NCBI GenBank assembly: GCA_021850555.1
Contig: JAJZLX010000694.1
Location: 1-11,292, forward strand
Length of the DNA: 11,292 bases
Source: Pseudomonadota bacterium
Lineage (GTDB): Bacteria > Pseudomonadota > Gammaproteobacteria > Steroidobacterales > Steroidobacteraceae
Reading direction: 5' to 3'
Below are positions 1-6,789 of the stretch, one piece after another. The position numbers and the translations under genes are program-made. The notes beneath the pieces are model-generated. The model did no database searches, was not told the DNA's origin, and saw only the letters and a program-made list of their open reading frames with translations. Numbering within the stretch: the stretch's first letter is position 1; every line of letters starts with the position of its first letter.

Positions 1-1300
1 TGTCGGCGACGAGTCCGGCGCCGGCCTGATAGCTGTACTCGTCGCCGCGGAACACCAGCGTGCGGATGGTGATCGCATGGTCCATGTCGCCGCGCGCCCC
101 GAAGTAGCCGACGGTGCCGCCGTAGAGGCCGCGGCTCACGGGCTCCAGCTCATCGATGATCTGCATGGCGCGCACCTTGGGGGCACCGACCAGCGTGCCG
201 GCCGGAAACGCCGCCGCGAACAGATCGAACGCGTCGCTCCCCGAGCCGAGCCGGCCGTTGACGCCGCTCACCATGTGCATGACATGGCTGTAGCGTTCGA
301 TCGTCCGGTACGGGTCGACCGTGACGGTGCCGGCCTGCGCCACGCGGCCGAGGTCGTTGCGCGCGAGATCTACGAGCATGACGTGCTCGGCGTTTTCCTT
401 TGGATCGGCGCGCAGCTCGGCCTCCCGCGCCGCATCGGTCGCCGGATCATCCGAGCGGGGCCGGGTGCCGGCAATGGGCCGCAGTTGCGCCGCGCCGTCC
501 TTCAGGCGCACCAGCGCCTCGGGCGAGGAGCCGACCACCGTCACCTCACCGAGGGCGCAGTAGTACATGTAGGGCGAGGGATTGATCAGGCGAAGCGCCC
601 GGTAGGCCTGGAAGGGGTCGAGCTCGTGCCGCCCCTGGAAGCGCGCGGACAGCACCAGTTGGTACACGTCCCCCGCGGCAATGTACTCCTTCACCCGTTT
701 CACACCGCCGATGTATTCGGCACGGCTGCTGCAGGGTGTCGGGACGGCGTACCGGCCGGAGCGGCCGCAGTTGGGCAGCGCCCCGCGCAGCGCCCGGATG
801 ACTTCTTTTCTCAAGGCCTGCCGCTCCTGCTCCGAGCCGGCATGCAGCAGGGCGATGCCCCGGGTCAGGTGATCGAACACCAGCAGCGAGCGGGGCGCCA
901 CGTAGTGCAGCGCAGGCACGTCCGGCTCCTTCCCGGCCGCAGTCGGCAGCCGCTCGAAGAATCTCACCACGTCGTAAGCAGCGTAGCCAACCAGGCCGCC
1001 GGCGAGCGGCACACCCGGAATGCCCGGCTCGGGCGCCGGAGTGCGGCTCAACGCTTCGCGCAGTCCGCCGAGCAGCTCCGCGCCGGTGCGTGGTACGGGC
1101 CGCCGCTCGGTGCCGATCGTGAGTCCGTCACGGTCGAGCCGCACGGTGAGCGCATCGCCGAAGCCAACGAAAGAGTAACGTCCCACGCGCTCGCCGCCCT
1201 CCACGCTTTCCAGGAGGAAGTGCGGCGCGAACCCGGCAAGCTTCATGAACGCCGAGACCGGCGTGTCGAGGTCACCTGGTATGTCGAAAGGCTGCTTCAA
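1..1300 (-). CDS. trpE: Anthranilate synthase component I (TrpE), 3' end cut off by window edge
   Basis: Catalyses chorismate plus ammonia (or glutamine via TrpG) to anthranilate, the first committed step of tryptophan synthesis, in the cytoplasm. An open minus-strand frame of 433 codons has no stop before the window edge; the family usually has about 490-510 residues, so some 60 C-terminal residues are outside. Visible motifs: LLES at residues 29-32 inside a VEGGERVGRYSF block (the Trp feedback site of the family), PIAGTRPR around residue 277 (Ala here is typical of TrpE; PabB has Lys), then DLARNDLGRV, SHVMHMVS, FPAGTLVGAPKVRAM and GLYGGTVGYFGARG. Start: TTG at 1300 with GGAG six bases upstream; an in-frame TGA lies just before it, and the next in-frame ATG would remove the conserved N-terminal DLDTPVSAF, so TTG is the best start. 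It follows a trpL attenuator, so it is probably controlled by charged tRNA-Trp. Identity is very secure; the start is well supported. Confidence 0.96.
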   Translation of the reverse strand, partial: MKQPFDIPGDLDTPVSAFMKLAGFAPHFLLESVEGGERVGRYSFVGFGDALTVRLDRDGLTIGTERRPVPRTGAELLGGLREALSRTPAPEPGIPGVPLAGGLVGYAAYDVVRFFERLPTAAGKEPDVPALHYVAPRSLLVFDHLTRGIALLHAGSEQERQALRKEVIRALRGALPNCGRSGRYAVPTPCSSRAEYIGGVKRVKEYIAAGDVYQLVLSARFQGRHELDPFQAYRALRLINPSPYMYYCALGEVTVVGSSPEALVRLKDGAAQLRPIAGTRPRSDDPATDAAREAELRADPKENAEHVMLVDLARNDLGRVAQAGTVTVDPYRTIERYSHVMHMVSGVNGRLGSGSDAFDLFAAAFPAGTLVGAPKVRAMQIIDELEPVSRGLYGGTVGYFGARGDMDHAITIRTLVFRGDEYSYQAGAGLVAD

Positions 1301-1326
1301 CGTGTTCTCCCGGATTCAAGCACGAC

Positions 1327-1359
1327 AAAAACCCATCCCGGCGTCCGGAGATGGGTTTT
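1327..1359 (-). terminator. trp attenuator terminator hairpin
   Basis: Perfect 10-bp inverted repeat: AAAACCCATC (1328-1337) and GATGGGTTTT (1350-1359). The loop can add four more pairs (CCGG with CCGG, one bulged base). On the minus strand the second arm runs into five Ts (1331-1327), the layout of a factor-independent terminator. It lies after the trpL stop and before the trpE start at 1300, so it would stop transcription before trpE when tryptophan is plentiful. Confidence 0.9.
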
Positions 1360-1428
1360 GGCGGATGGATGCGTTTTCTTGGGTGAGAAACTAGCAGCCC
1401 GCGGCCCACTCCGGTCGAGGAGTGCGCC
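1345..1428 (-). promoter_or_regulatory. trp attenuator: competing leader segments 1, 2 and 3
   Basis: In the minus-strand transcript, segment 1 (1419-1428, GGCGCACUCC, overlapping the third Trp codon) pairs 9 of 10 with segment 2 (1403-1412) across a six-base loop. Segment 2 can instead pair with segment 3: CCGGAGUGGG (1405-1414) with CCCAUCUCCGG (1345-1355), ten pairs with one bulged U. Segment 3 is also the 5' arm of the terminator at 1327-1359. A ribosome stalled on the Trp codons would cover segment 1 and free segment 2 to form the antiterminator; a ribosome reaching the TAG at 1391 would cover segment 2 and let the terminator form. The pairings are read directly; the mechanism is that of known trp attenuators. 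Confidence 0.87.
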
Positions 1429-1477
1429 ACCACCAGGCCTCACGGCCGAGGGTGTGATTGGGCTGGTGAAGAAGCAT
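1391..1477 (-). CDS. trpL: trp leader peptide TrpL (28 aa, Trp-rich)
   Basis: A short minus-strand reading frame from ATG 1477 to TAG 1391, in the leader of trpE. It encodes 28 residues: it begins MLLHQPNHTLGREA, has three consecutive Trp codons at residues 15-17 (1427-1435), a fourth Trp at residue 24, and ends WAAGC. A run of Trp codons in a tiny frame directly before trpE and a terminator hairpin is the hallmark of a transcription-attenuation leader peptide: translation speed across the Trp codons reports charged tRNA-Trp. The peptide itself probably has no other function. No strong Shine-Dalgarno is visible (AGG about 10 bases upstream at best), which is the main uncertainty. Confidence 0.9.
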   Translation of the reverse strand: MLLHQPNHTLGREAWWWRTPRPEWAAGC

Positions 1478-1507
1478 GGCCGGAGCCTACACCTGCGTTG
1501 CGGGGGA

Positions 1508-1513
1508 TACAAT
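1508..1513 (+). promoter_or_regulatory. Putative -10 element for yajQ (TACAAT)
   Basis: TACAAT matches five of six bases of the sigma-70 -10 consensus and lies 33 bp before the yajQ ATG, giving a predicted short leader of roughly 27 bases. No convincing -35 is seen at 16-18 bp upstream. On the opposite strand the overlapping bases read TATTGT, a weaker -10 whose start point would fall about 30 bases before the trpL ATG, so the two divergent promoters may overlap. Confidence 0.4.
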
Positions 1514-1546
1514 ACCCGCCCCTTGCACCGATAGGGATCCGCCGCC

Positions 1547-2029
1547 ATGCCCTCGTTCGATGTGGTCTCAGAGCTCAACGCGCACGAGGTGGCCAACGGC
1601 GTAGACCAAGCCAATCGGGAGATCGCCCAGCGCTTCGATTTCAAGGACACCGGGGCGCGATTCACCCTCGAGGACCTTACCGTGACTCTCGAGGCGCAGG
1701 TGGACTTTCAGCTCAAGCAGATGCTGGAAATCCTCAAGCTGCGCCTGGGTCGGCGGGGCATCGATCTCAAGTGCCTGGAGGTGAAGGACTCGCAGATCAC
1801 CCTGTCCTCGGCCCGCCAACAGGTGCTGCTGCGCCAGGGCATCGACGCCGAGACCGCCAAGAAGATCACCCGCCTGCTCAAGGACTCGAAGCTCAAGGTC
1901 CAAGGCAGCATCCAGGGCGAGAAGGTGCGCGTCAGCGGCAAGCAACGCGACGATCTGCAGGCCGCCATCCAGCTGCTGCGCGCCGCGCCGCTCGATGTGC
2001 CGCTGCAGTTCAACAACTTCCGGGATTGA
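1547..2029 (+). CDS. yajQ: YajQ family nucleotide (c-di-GMP) binding protein
   Basis: 160 residues, the full usual family length (formerly DUF520). It begins MPSFDVVSELNAHEVANGVD and ends PLQFNNFRD, both highly characteristic, with the internal block QRFDFKDTGARF near residue 30 and LKVQGSIQGEKVRVSGKQRDDLQ near residues 115-137. No signal peptide or membrane segment, so cytoplasmic. Family members bind nucleic acids or nucleotides; in Xanthomonas and Pseudomonas a YajQ protein binds c-di-GMP and works with a LysR-type regulator. The function in this organism is inferred. The ATG has AGGGA about nine bases upstream. It is followed after 9 bp by the methyltransferase gene, probably co-transcribed, and is divergent from trpL-trpE. 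Confidence 0.95.
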   Translation: MPSFDVVSELNAHEVANGVDQANREIAQRFDFKDTGARFTLEDLTVTLEAQVDFQLKQMLEILKLRLGRRGIDLKCLEVKDSQITLSSARQQVLLRQGIDAETAKKITRLLKDSKLKVQGSIQGEKVRVSGKQRDDLQAAIQLLRAAPLDVPLQFNNFRD

Positions 2030-2038
2030 GCGCGTCCG

Positions 2039-2620
2039 GTGTTTCAACGGCTCATCGCGCAGCTGTGGCTCGGGTTTCTGATCCTGTGGTGGGCCTGGGC
2101 GCTGTTCAACAAGAAGGCGAGCCGCGGCCGCTCGTGGCGGGGCAGGGCGTGGGGAATGCGCCTCGCCCTGATCGCCGCGATCATCGTCGTCGTGCAGCTG
2201 ACGCGCCTGTCGGGCCTCGGGGCCTGGCTGGACCGCCATGGCGACTTGCTTCTGCGGCCGGCCCGATTCTGGCAGTGGACCGGACTTGTGCTGTGCCTGG
2301 CGGGCTTCCTGTTCGCGATCTGGGCGAGGCTGTACCTCGGCCGCAATTGGGGCATTCCGATGTCCTTGCGCGAGCAGCACGAGCTGGTGACCGGCGGCCC
2401 CTATGCCCGTGTGCGCCATCCCATCTATTCCGGCCTCATGCTCGCCGGGCTCGGCACCGTGCTGGCGCTCGGCATGCAGTGGCTGCCGGCGATGGTGTTG
2501 GTTGGGGTGTTTTTCGTGCTCAGCGCGCGCACCGAGGAGAAGATGCTGTCCGAGCAGTTCCCGGACGCCTATCCGCCCTACCGGCGGCGGACCAAGATGC
2601 TGATTCCGTTCGTGCTGTGA
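2039..2620 (+). CDS. Isoprenylcysteine carboxyl methyltransferase (ICMT) family membrane protein
   Basis: 193-residue integral membrane protein. Hydrophobic segments lie at about residues 5-23, 40-55, 78-97 and 130-162. The family signature is clear: LGRNWG (100-105), then ELVTGGPYARVRHPIYSG (115-132) with the Arg-His-Pro-Tyr core of the SAM-binding region, and a C-terminal RTEEKML...Y-P-P-YRRRTK block (164-186). Bacterial members of the ICMT/PEMT superfamily methylate unknown small molecules, lipids or proteins; bacteria do not normally make prenylated CaaX proteins, so the substrate cannot be named. The start is GTG at 2039, 9 bp after the yajQ stop, so translational coupling with yajQ is likely; no strong ribosome binding site of its own is visible. 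Family assignment is secure, substrate unknown. Confidence 0.87.
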   Translation: MFQRLIAQLWLGFLILWWAWALFNKKASRGRSWRGRAWGMRLALIAAIIVVVQLTRLSGLGAWLDRHGDLLLRPARFWQWTGLVLCLAGFLFAIWARLYLGRNWGIPMSLREQHELVTGGPYARVRHPIYSGLMLAGLGTVLALGMQWLPAMVLVGVFFVLSARTEEKMLSEQFPDAYPPYRRRTKMLIPFVL

Positions 2621-2657
2621 AAGAGCGTCCGCGTTGCGCCGGCCGGGAGCGCCCCGC

Positions 2658-2704
2658 ATCGATGAAATCGATTGATTGTAAAATTCCGATAAAGACCATA
2701 TATC
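2658..2704 (+). promoter_or_regulatory. oxyR upstream region: promoter and dyad operator candidates
   Basis: A locally AT-rich stretch in GC-rich DNA directly before oxyR. It contains the perfect dyad ATCGAT-gaa-ATCGAT (2658-2672), a -35-like TTGATT (2672-2677) with a weak -10 CATATA (2697-2702, spacing 19), and a second dyad GATA-N9-TATC (2688-2704) that includes a T-N11-A core (T2690, A2702) typical of LysR-family binding sites. LysR-type regulators often bind their own promoter, so one dyad may be an autoregulatory site. Only the pattern is seen; use is inferred. Confidence 0.4.
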
Positions 2705-2725
2705 GCATGGCGGAGAGGTTCGCCC

Positions 2726-3622
2726 GTGGCCGACATCAAGCTCAAAGACCTGCGCTATCTGGTCGCGGTGGCCGACACCCGCCATTTCGGGCACGCGGCC
2801 GAGCGCTGCTTCGTCAGCCAGCCGACGCTCTCCGCACAACTGAAAAAGCTCGAGCAATACCTCGGGGTGCAGCTCATCGAGCGCCAGCCGAACAACGTCG
2901 CGCTCACGGAAGCGGGCGAGCAGATCGTCACGCGCGCGCGGCGCATCCTGGAGGCGTGCGAGGACGTGACCACCCTGGCGCGCACCCTGCGTGATCCGCT
3001 GGCGGGACGGCTTCGCGTGGCGCTCCTGCCGACCATCGGCCCCTACCTGCTGCCGCTGGTGGCGCAGGCGCTTCACCGGGCGCTGCCGCGCCTGGAGTTG
3101 CACCTGCACGAGTATCAGACCGAGCCGATGCTGGCAAAGCTCAGAGGCGGCGAGCTCGATCTCGGCATCCTCGCGCTGCCGGTGGACCTCGATGGATTGC
3201 AGGCGCGGGAGCTGTACGCCGAGCCGTTCACGGTCGCCCTGCCCGCCGGCCACCGCCTGGCCAAGCGCGAGCGAGTCAATGTAAGCGACCTGGAGGGCGA
3301 GAAGCTGCTGCTGTTGGAGGAAGGCCACTGCCTGCGCGACCAGGCGCTTGCTGTCTGCAGCCGGGCGGGACTCGGGGAGAGCCAGGACTTCCGGGCCACC
3401 AGCCTGGAGACACTGCGGCAGATGGTGGCCACGGGGGCGGGCATCACGCTGCTGCCACAGCTGGCCACTCAGGGCGCGTACGCCAACGCGCGGGGTGTGG
3501 CCGTGTTGCCCTTCTCCAAACCCGTGCCTATCCGGCAGATCGGCGCAATCTGGCGCAAGACCACGGCGCGCCGGGCCGCCATTGACGCGGTATGCGACCT
3601 GATCTCAAAGCGCGTGGGGTGA
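2726..3622 (+). CDS. oxyR: Hydrogen peroxide sensing LysR-type regulator OxyR
   Basis: 298 residues, normal length for OxyR. Residues 1-60 form the winged helix-turn-helix (LKDLRYLVAVADTRHFGHAA, SQPTLSAQLKKLE); about 92-295 form the LysR effector domain. The two redox cysteines of OxyR are present in context: Cys202 in EEGHCLRDQ and Cys211 nine residues on, equivalent to E. coli Cys199 and Cys208, followed by the conserved RATSLETLRQMVATGAGITLLP. This separates it from generic LysR regulators. H2O2 forms a disulfide between these cysteines and the protein then activates catalase, peroxiredoxin and related genes. The GTG start at 2726 has a strong GGAGAGG seven bases upstream. No katG, ahpC or other oxidative-stress gene is adjacent, so it seems to act on targets elsewhere. 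Confidence 0.95.
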   Translation: MADIKLKDLRYLVAVADTRHFGHAAERCFVSQPTLSAQLKKLEQYLGVQLIERQPNNVALTEAGEQIVTRARRILEACEDVTTLARTLRDPLAGRLRVALLPTIGPYLLPLVAQALHRALPRLELHLHEYQTEPMLAKLRGGELDLGILALPVDLDGLQARELYAEPFTVALPAGHRLAKRERVNVSDLEGEKLLLLEEGHCLRDQALAVCSRAGLGESQDFRATSLETLRQMVATGAGITLLPQLATQGAYANARGVAVLPFSKPVPIRQIGAIWRKTTARRAAIDAVCDLISKRVG

Positions 3623-3636
3623 GATTGTCTCTCTGG

Positions 3637-3642
3637 CATAAT
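3637..3642 (+). promoter_or_regulatory. Putative -10 (CATAAT) just before the hydrolase GTG
   Basis: CATAAT is five of six to the sigma-70 -10 consensus and ends 8 bp before the GTG at 3651. A start of transcription about 7 bp after the element would leave almost no 5' leader, and no Shine-Dalgarno sequence precedes the GTG. No good -35 is present. A leaderless mRNA is therefore possible; alternatively the gene is read from the oxyR promoter. Confidence 0.3.
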
Positions 3643-3650
3643 CGGGCGCC

Positions 3651-4952
3651 GTGAGCCGTCCACCCGTCCCCGCCGACCACGTCACCCCCTACGACCGGTT
3701 CTGCTGGAGCGATGTCGAGGTCGAGCGCATGTTGGTCTCGGGCGAGCAGCGCCAGGCGCTGACCGCCTATTTCGGCGAGGCGGAATACCGGGCGCTGGCG
3801 GGACTGGCACGCCGGGCACGGCGCACCGGAACGAAAGACTCCCTGCCGCATGTGCTCGTGATCCCGGGCATCCTGGGCTCGCAGCTCGGGCTGCGGCGGC
3901 GCCGGCCTCTGCCGGATGACGTACTTTGGGTGGACCCGCTCGACATCCAGAACGGTCGCCTGCCGCTGTTGGATCCGGCCGCCGGCACGCCCGTCGTGCC
4001 GCTCGGTGTGGTGCTGTTCTCGTACCTGCGGCTGAAGTTGTATCTGCGCGCCCGTGGGTTTGCGGTCACGCTGTATCCCTACGACTGGCGGCTCGGCATC
4101 GAGGCGGCGGCGGCGGCGCTGGCGAAGGCCCTGCGCAATCACGATGCGGGCCGGGTATCGATCGTGGCCCACAGCATGGGCGGCCTCGTAAGTCGCGCCG
4201 CGCTCGCACTGCCGGAGGCCGGGCGCGTCGAGCGCGCGGTGCTGCTCGGAACCCCGAATCTCGGCGCGCTCGCACCTTTGCAGGCCCTGCGGGGTACGTA
4301 CCCTGTGGTGAGGAACATGGCCCGTCTCGACCTGCTGCGCTCCGCAGAGGAGCTCACCGCACAGGTGTTCAGCGGCTTCACGAGCCTCTACCAGATGCTC
4401 CCCGGGCCCGAGTGCGGCGTGGATCTGCTCGACAGGGCGCAATGGCCCTCGCTCGGCCCCTCGCCCCGTGGAGAGCTGCTCGAGCACGCGCGGGGCTTCC
4501 TCGCAGGACTGCCTGCGCCGGACGAGCGCTTCGCGGCGATCGCCGGGGTGGGCCAGAAGACCGTGACGGCCCTGTCCCGGCGGCGCAACGAGTTCGTCTA
4601 TACCATCACCCGCGGCGGCGACGGCACCGTGCCCGCCGCCAGCGCGGCCCTGAACGGGGCGAGGTCCTATTACGCGCCCGTCGCGCATAACGATCTGACG
4701 CGCGATGCCCGCATCGCCTCGGCCCTCGTCGATCTGTTGTCGAAAGGCTCGACCCGGCACCTGCCGACACGCTGGGTCAGCCGCAGCCGCGCGCAGGCCC
4801 GCATCGGCGATCGCCAGTTGTACCGTCTCAAGACCGACAAGCTCAACTGGCCGCACATGACACCCGAGGAGCGTCAGGTGTTCCTGCAGAACCTCAGCGA
4901 GCCGCCGCCGTTGCCGCTGCGGGTGCCCGGGATTCGCAAGCGCCGCAGCTGA
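3651..4952 (+). CDS. LCAT-like alpha/beta hydrolase (lipase/acyltransferase fold)
   Basis: 433 residues. The fold signature is complete: the oxyanion/first-strand region VLVIPGILGSQLG (68-80), YPYDWRLG (142-149) as in lecithin:cholesterol acyltransferase (LCAT) relatives, nucleophile elbow VAHSMGG with Ser175, GGDGTVP with acid Asp324, and APVAHNDL with His346. It probably hydrolyses or transfers acyl groups on lipids or other esters; substrate unknown. No N-terminal signal peptide or lipobox is visible, unlike secreted lipases, so a cytoplasmic location is inferred. After the hydrolase core, a conserved-looking tail (391-427, with LNWPHMTPEERQVFLQ) has no recognised function. The GTG start at 3651 lacks a ribosome binding site; the next in-frame start is ATG 3729, which would drop 26 residues. 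It converges with the acyl-CoA dehydrogenase, the stops being 2 bp apart. Confidence 0.85.
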   Translation: MSRPPVPADHVTPYDRFCWSDVEVERMLVSGEQRQALTAYFGEAEYRALAGLARRARRTGTKDSLPHVLVIPGILGSQLGLRRRRPLPDDVLWVDPLDIQNGRLPLLDPAAGTPVVPLGVVLFSYLRLKLYLRARGFAVTLYPYDWRLGIEAAAAALAKALRNHDAGRVSIVAHSMGGLVSRAALALPEAGRVERAVLLGTPNLGALAPLQALRGTYPVVRNMARLDLLRSAEELTAQVFSGFTSLYQMLPGPECGVDLLDRAQWPSLGPSPRGELLEHARGFLAGLPAPDERFAAIAGVGQKTVTALSRRRNEFVYTITRGGDGTVPAASAALNGARSYYAPVAHNDLTRDARIASALVDLLSKGSTRHLPTRWVSRSRAQARIGDRQLYRLKTDKLNWPHMTPEERQVFLQNLSEPPPLPLRVPGIRKRRS

Positions 4953-4969
4953 CCTCAGACCAGCTGCGG
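4943..4969. terminator. Bidirectional hairpin spanning both convergent stop codons
   Basis: Perfect 9-bp inverted repeat CCGCAGCTG (4943-4951) and CAGCTGCGG (4961-4969) with a nine-base spacer. The plus-strand TGA (4950-4952) lies in the left arm and spacer, and the minus-strand TGA (4957-4955) in the spacer. No T-run follows on either side, so it is not a canonical intrinsic terminator; it may be a shared 3' stabilising hairpin or a weak terminator for both genes. Confidence 0.5.
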
Positions 4970-6733
4970 GTCCGTCTCGAGCACGCTGGCCGCGCCGCCC
5001 GCGACCACCTGGGCGAGGCCGGACACGCAGGGCAACACCTGCCGGGCATAGAAGTGCGCAGTATGGATTTTCGCCCGGTAGAACTGCCGGTCGGATCCGC
5101 CGAGGCCCGCGGCCGCGAGGGCTGCGGATTTTGCGAGCAGCCAGCCGCCCACGGTGAGGCCGCAGAGCTTCAGATACGGGACCGATACCGCGAGCCCCTG
5201 GACCGGGCTCGCGGCGAGCCCCGCGAGCAGCGAGCCGGTCGCCGTCTCCAGTTGCCCGACCGCCTGCAGCGCGCACTGGCGGGTGTCCCGTACCGCGGAG
5301 TCGGCGGTATCGAGCGCCTGAAGCTCGCGGCGCATGTCGGTGAGGAGAGTGCTCATGGCGGCGCCGCGGTCGCGGGCCAGCTTGCGGCCGATGAGATCGT
5401 TCGACTGGATGCCGGTCGTGCCTTCGTAGATGGTCGTGATGCGCACATCGCGCACGTATTGGGCGGCGCCGGTTTCCTCGATGAAGCCCATGCCGCCGTG
5501 CACTTGCACGCCGATCGCGGCGGTCTCATTTCCGGTCTCGGTGCACCAGCCCTTGACGATGGGAATCAGCAGATCGCCGCGGGCCTGCGCGGCGGTGCGC
5601 ACCGCCTGATCCGGATGATGCGCCCCCAGATCGAGCTGCAGTCCCGCGTACAGCGCCAGCGCGCGCGAGGCTTCCGTACAGGACTTCATGGTGAGCAGCA
5701 TTCGGCGCACGTCGGGGTGATCAATGATGGGTGCGGGTCCCGGCGCCTGCCCGCCCGGGAGCCTGCCCTGCAGGCGGCTGCGCGCGTACTCGGCCGCCTG
5801 TTGGAAGGCACGTTCGCCCACGGCGTAGCCTTCGACCCCCACCGCGAGGCGGGCGGTGTTCATCATGACGAACATGTATTCCAGGCCGCGATTCGGCTCC
5901 CCGACCAGGTAGCCGACCGCGCCCTTGTCGTGGCCGAATTCCATGACACAGGTCGGGCTGGCGTGGATGCCGAGCTTGTGCTCGATCGACACGCAGCGCA
6001 CCTCGTTGCGCTCGCCGAGGGAGCCGTCGGCGTTCACCAGCACCTTGGGCACGATGAACAGCGAGATGCCCTTGACGCCGGGCGGCGCGCCTTCGATGCG
6101 GGCGAGCACCATGTGGATGGTGTTGTCGGTGAGGTCATGGTCGCCCCAGGTGATGAAGATCTTCTGCCCGAAGAGCCGGTACCGGTCCGCCTCGGGCAGC
6201 GCGCGCGCGCGTACCTGCGCCAGGTCGGAGCCCGCCTGCGGCTCGGTGAGCACCATGGTGCCCGTCCACTCCCCGCTCACCATCCTCGGCAGGAACAGGC
6301 GCCGCTGCGCATCGGAGCCGCTGCTCTCGAGCGCGTGCACGGCCCCGTGCGTGAGCATGGGGCAGAGCTTGAATGCAAGATTTGCCGAGGCGATGATCTC
6401 CTGCATCGCGCTGCTCACGGGCTGCGGCACGCGTTGTCCGCCGTAGCGCGGGTCGGCGCCTAGCTGCGGCCAGCCGCCCTCGGCGTATCGGCGGTAGGCG
6501 TCCTTGAAGCCCGTGGCCGCGTGCACGCCCTCGGGGCTCCAGCGGGCCCCTTCGCGATCGCCCGCGCGATTGAGCGGCTCGAGAACGGCCTCCGCGAACC
6601 GGCCGGCCTCCTCGAGGATGGAAGCGCCGAGCTCGTCGGAATAGTCGGCCAACGCGGGACAGGTGGCGAGCTGTCCGACGCCGAGCAGCTCCTCGAGCAC
6701 GAAACGCAGCTCTCTCAGCGGTGCGCGATACAT
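4955..6733 (-). CDS. Long acyl-CoA dehydrogenase with C-terminal extension (DmdC/FadE-like)
   Basis: 592-residue FAD-dependent flavoprotein that oxidises an acyl-CoA to the 2,3-enoyl-CoA, passing electrons to electron-transfer flavoprotein. Visible blocks: N-terminal helical domain (1-155), TEPQAGSDL (163-171) and the IFITWGDHDL region (192-201) of the FAD/substrate middle domain, EHKLGIHASPTC (251-262), VQVHGGMGFIEE (409-420), and catalytic-base candidate Glu437 in TTIYEGTTGIQSNDLIGRK. A C-terminal all-helical extension (about 455-592) and the overall length match the roughly 590-residue class often annotated as 3-methylmercaptopropionyl-CoA dehydrogenase (DmdC) or long-chain FadE-like enzymes. 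No DMSP genes are nearby, so a fatty-acid or aromatic acyl-CoA role is at least as likely. ATG at 6733 has GGGGAG seven bases upstream. Family certain, substrate not. Confidence 0.92.
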   Translation of the reverse strand: MYRAPLRELRFVLEELLGVGQLATCPALADYSDELGASILEEAGRFAEAVLEPLNRAGDREGARWSPEGVHAATGFKDAYRRYAEGGWPQLGADPRYGGQRVPQPVSSAMQEIIASANLAFKLCPMLTHGAVHALESSGSDAQRRLFLPRMVSGEWTGTMVLTEPQAGSDLAQVRARALPEADRYRLFGQKIFITWGDHDLTDNTIHMVLARIEGAPPGVKGISLFIVPKVLVNADGSLGERNEVRCVSIEHKLGIHASPTCVMEFGHDKGAVGYLVGEPNRGLEYMFVMMNTARLAVGVEGYAVGERAFQQAAEYARSRLQGRLPGGQAPGPAPIIDHPDVRRMLLTMKSCTEASRALALYAGLQLDLGAHHPDQAVRTAAQARGDLLIPIVKGWCTETGNETAAIGVQVHGGMGFIEETGAAQYVRDVRITTIYEGTTGIQSNDLIGRKLARDRGAAMSTLLTDMRRELQALDTADSAVRDTRQCALQAVGQLETATGSLLAGLAASPVQGLAVSVPYLKLCGLTVGGWLLAKSAALAAAGLGGSDRQFYRAKIHTAHFYARQVLPCVSGLAQVVAGGAASVLETDPQLV

Positions 6734-6767
6734 GAATCGACTCCCCTCGATGTCGCGTATTGAGCCT

Positions 6768-6773
6768 AGTGTA
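6768..6773 (-). promoter_or_regulatory. Putative -10 (TACACT) of the acyl-CoA dehydrogenase gene
   Basis: TACACT on the minus strand, 34 bp before the ATG at 6733, is a fair -10 match; the implied leader is about 28 bases. No consensus -35 is found 16-18 bp upstream (bases there read GTAGGA), which fits a regulated promoter, and those bases belong to the repeat cluster at 6790-6828. Confidence 0.35.
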
Positions 6774-6789
6774 ACCGTTTTTGGACGTT

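Noticed and set aside
1..1300. Assignment as PabB (aminodeoxychorismate synthase) instead of TrpE
   Set aside because: PIAGT rather than PIKGT, the LLES feedback motif, and the Trp attenuator upstream all favour TrpE.
77..1534. Long open plus-strand frame (485 codons) opposite trpE
   Set aside because: It shares codon boundaries with trpE on the other strand; high GC makes the antisense frame open. Its translation is Arg/His/Gly-rich with no domain, while the minus frame has all TrpE motifs.
1498..2994. Plus-strand frame of 498 codons across yajQ, the methyltransferase and oxyR
   Set aside because: Overlaps three well-supported genes in another frame; low-complexity Arg/Ala/Pro-rich translation.
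1568..3328. Minus-strand frame of 586 codons opposite the same genes
   Set aside because: Antisense shadow of GC-rich coding DNA; no recognisable domain.
3528..5276. Minus-strand frame of 582 codons opposite the hydrolase
   Set aside because: The plus frame has a complete Ser-Asp-His hydrolase; the minus frame is an Arg/Gly-rich shadow.
5054..6463. Plus-strand frame of 469 codons opposite the acyl-CoA dehydrogenase
   Set aside because: Antisense shadow; the minus frame carries the complete dehydrogenase motifs.
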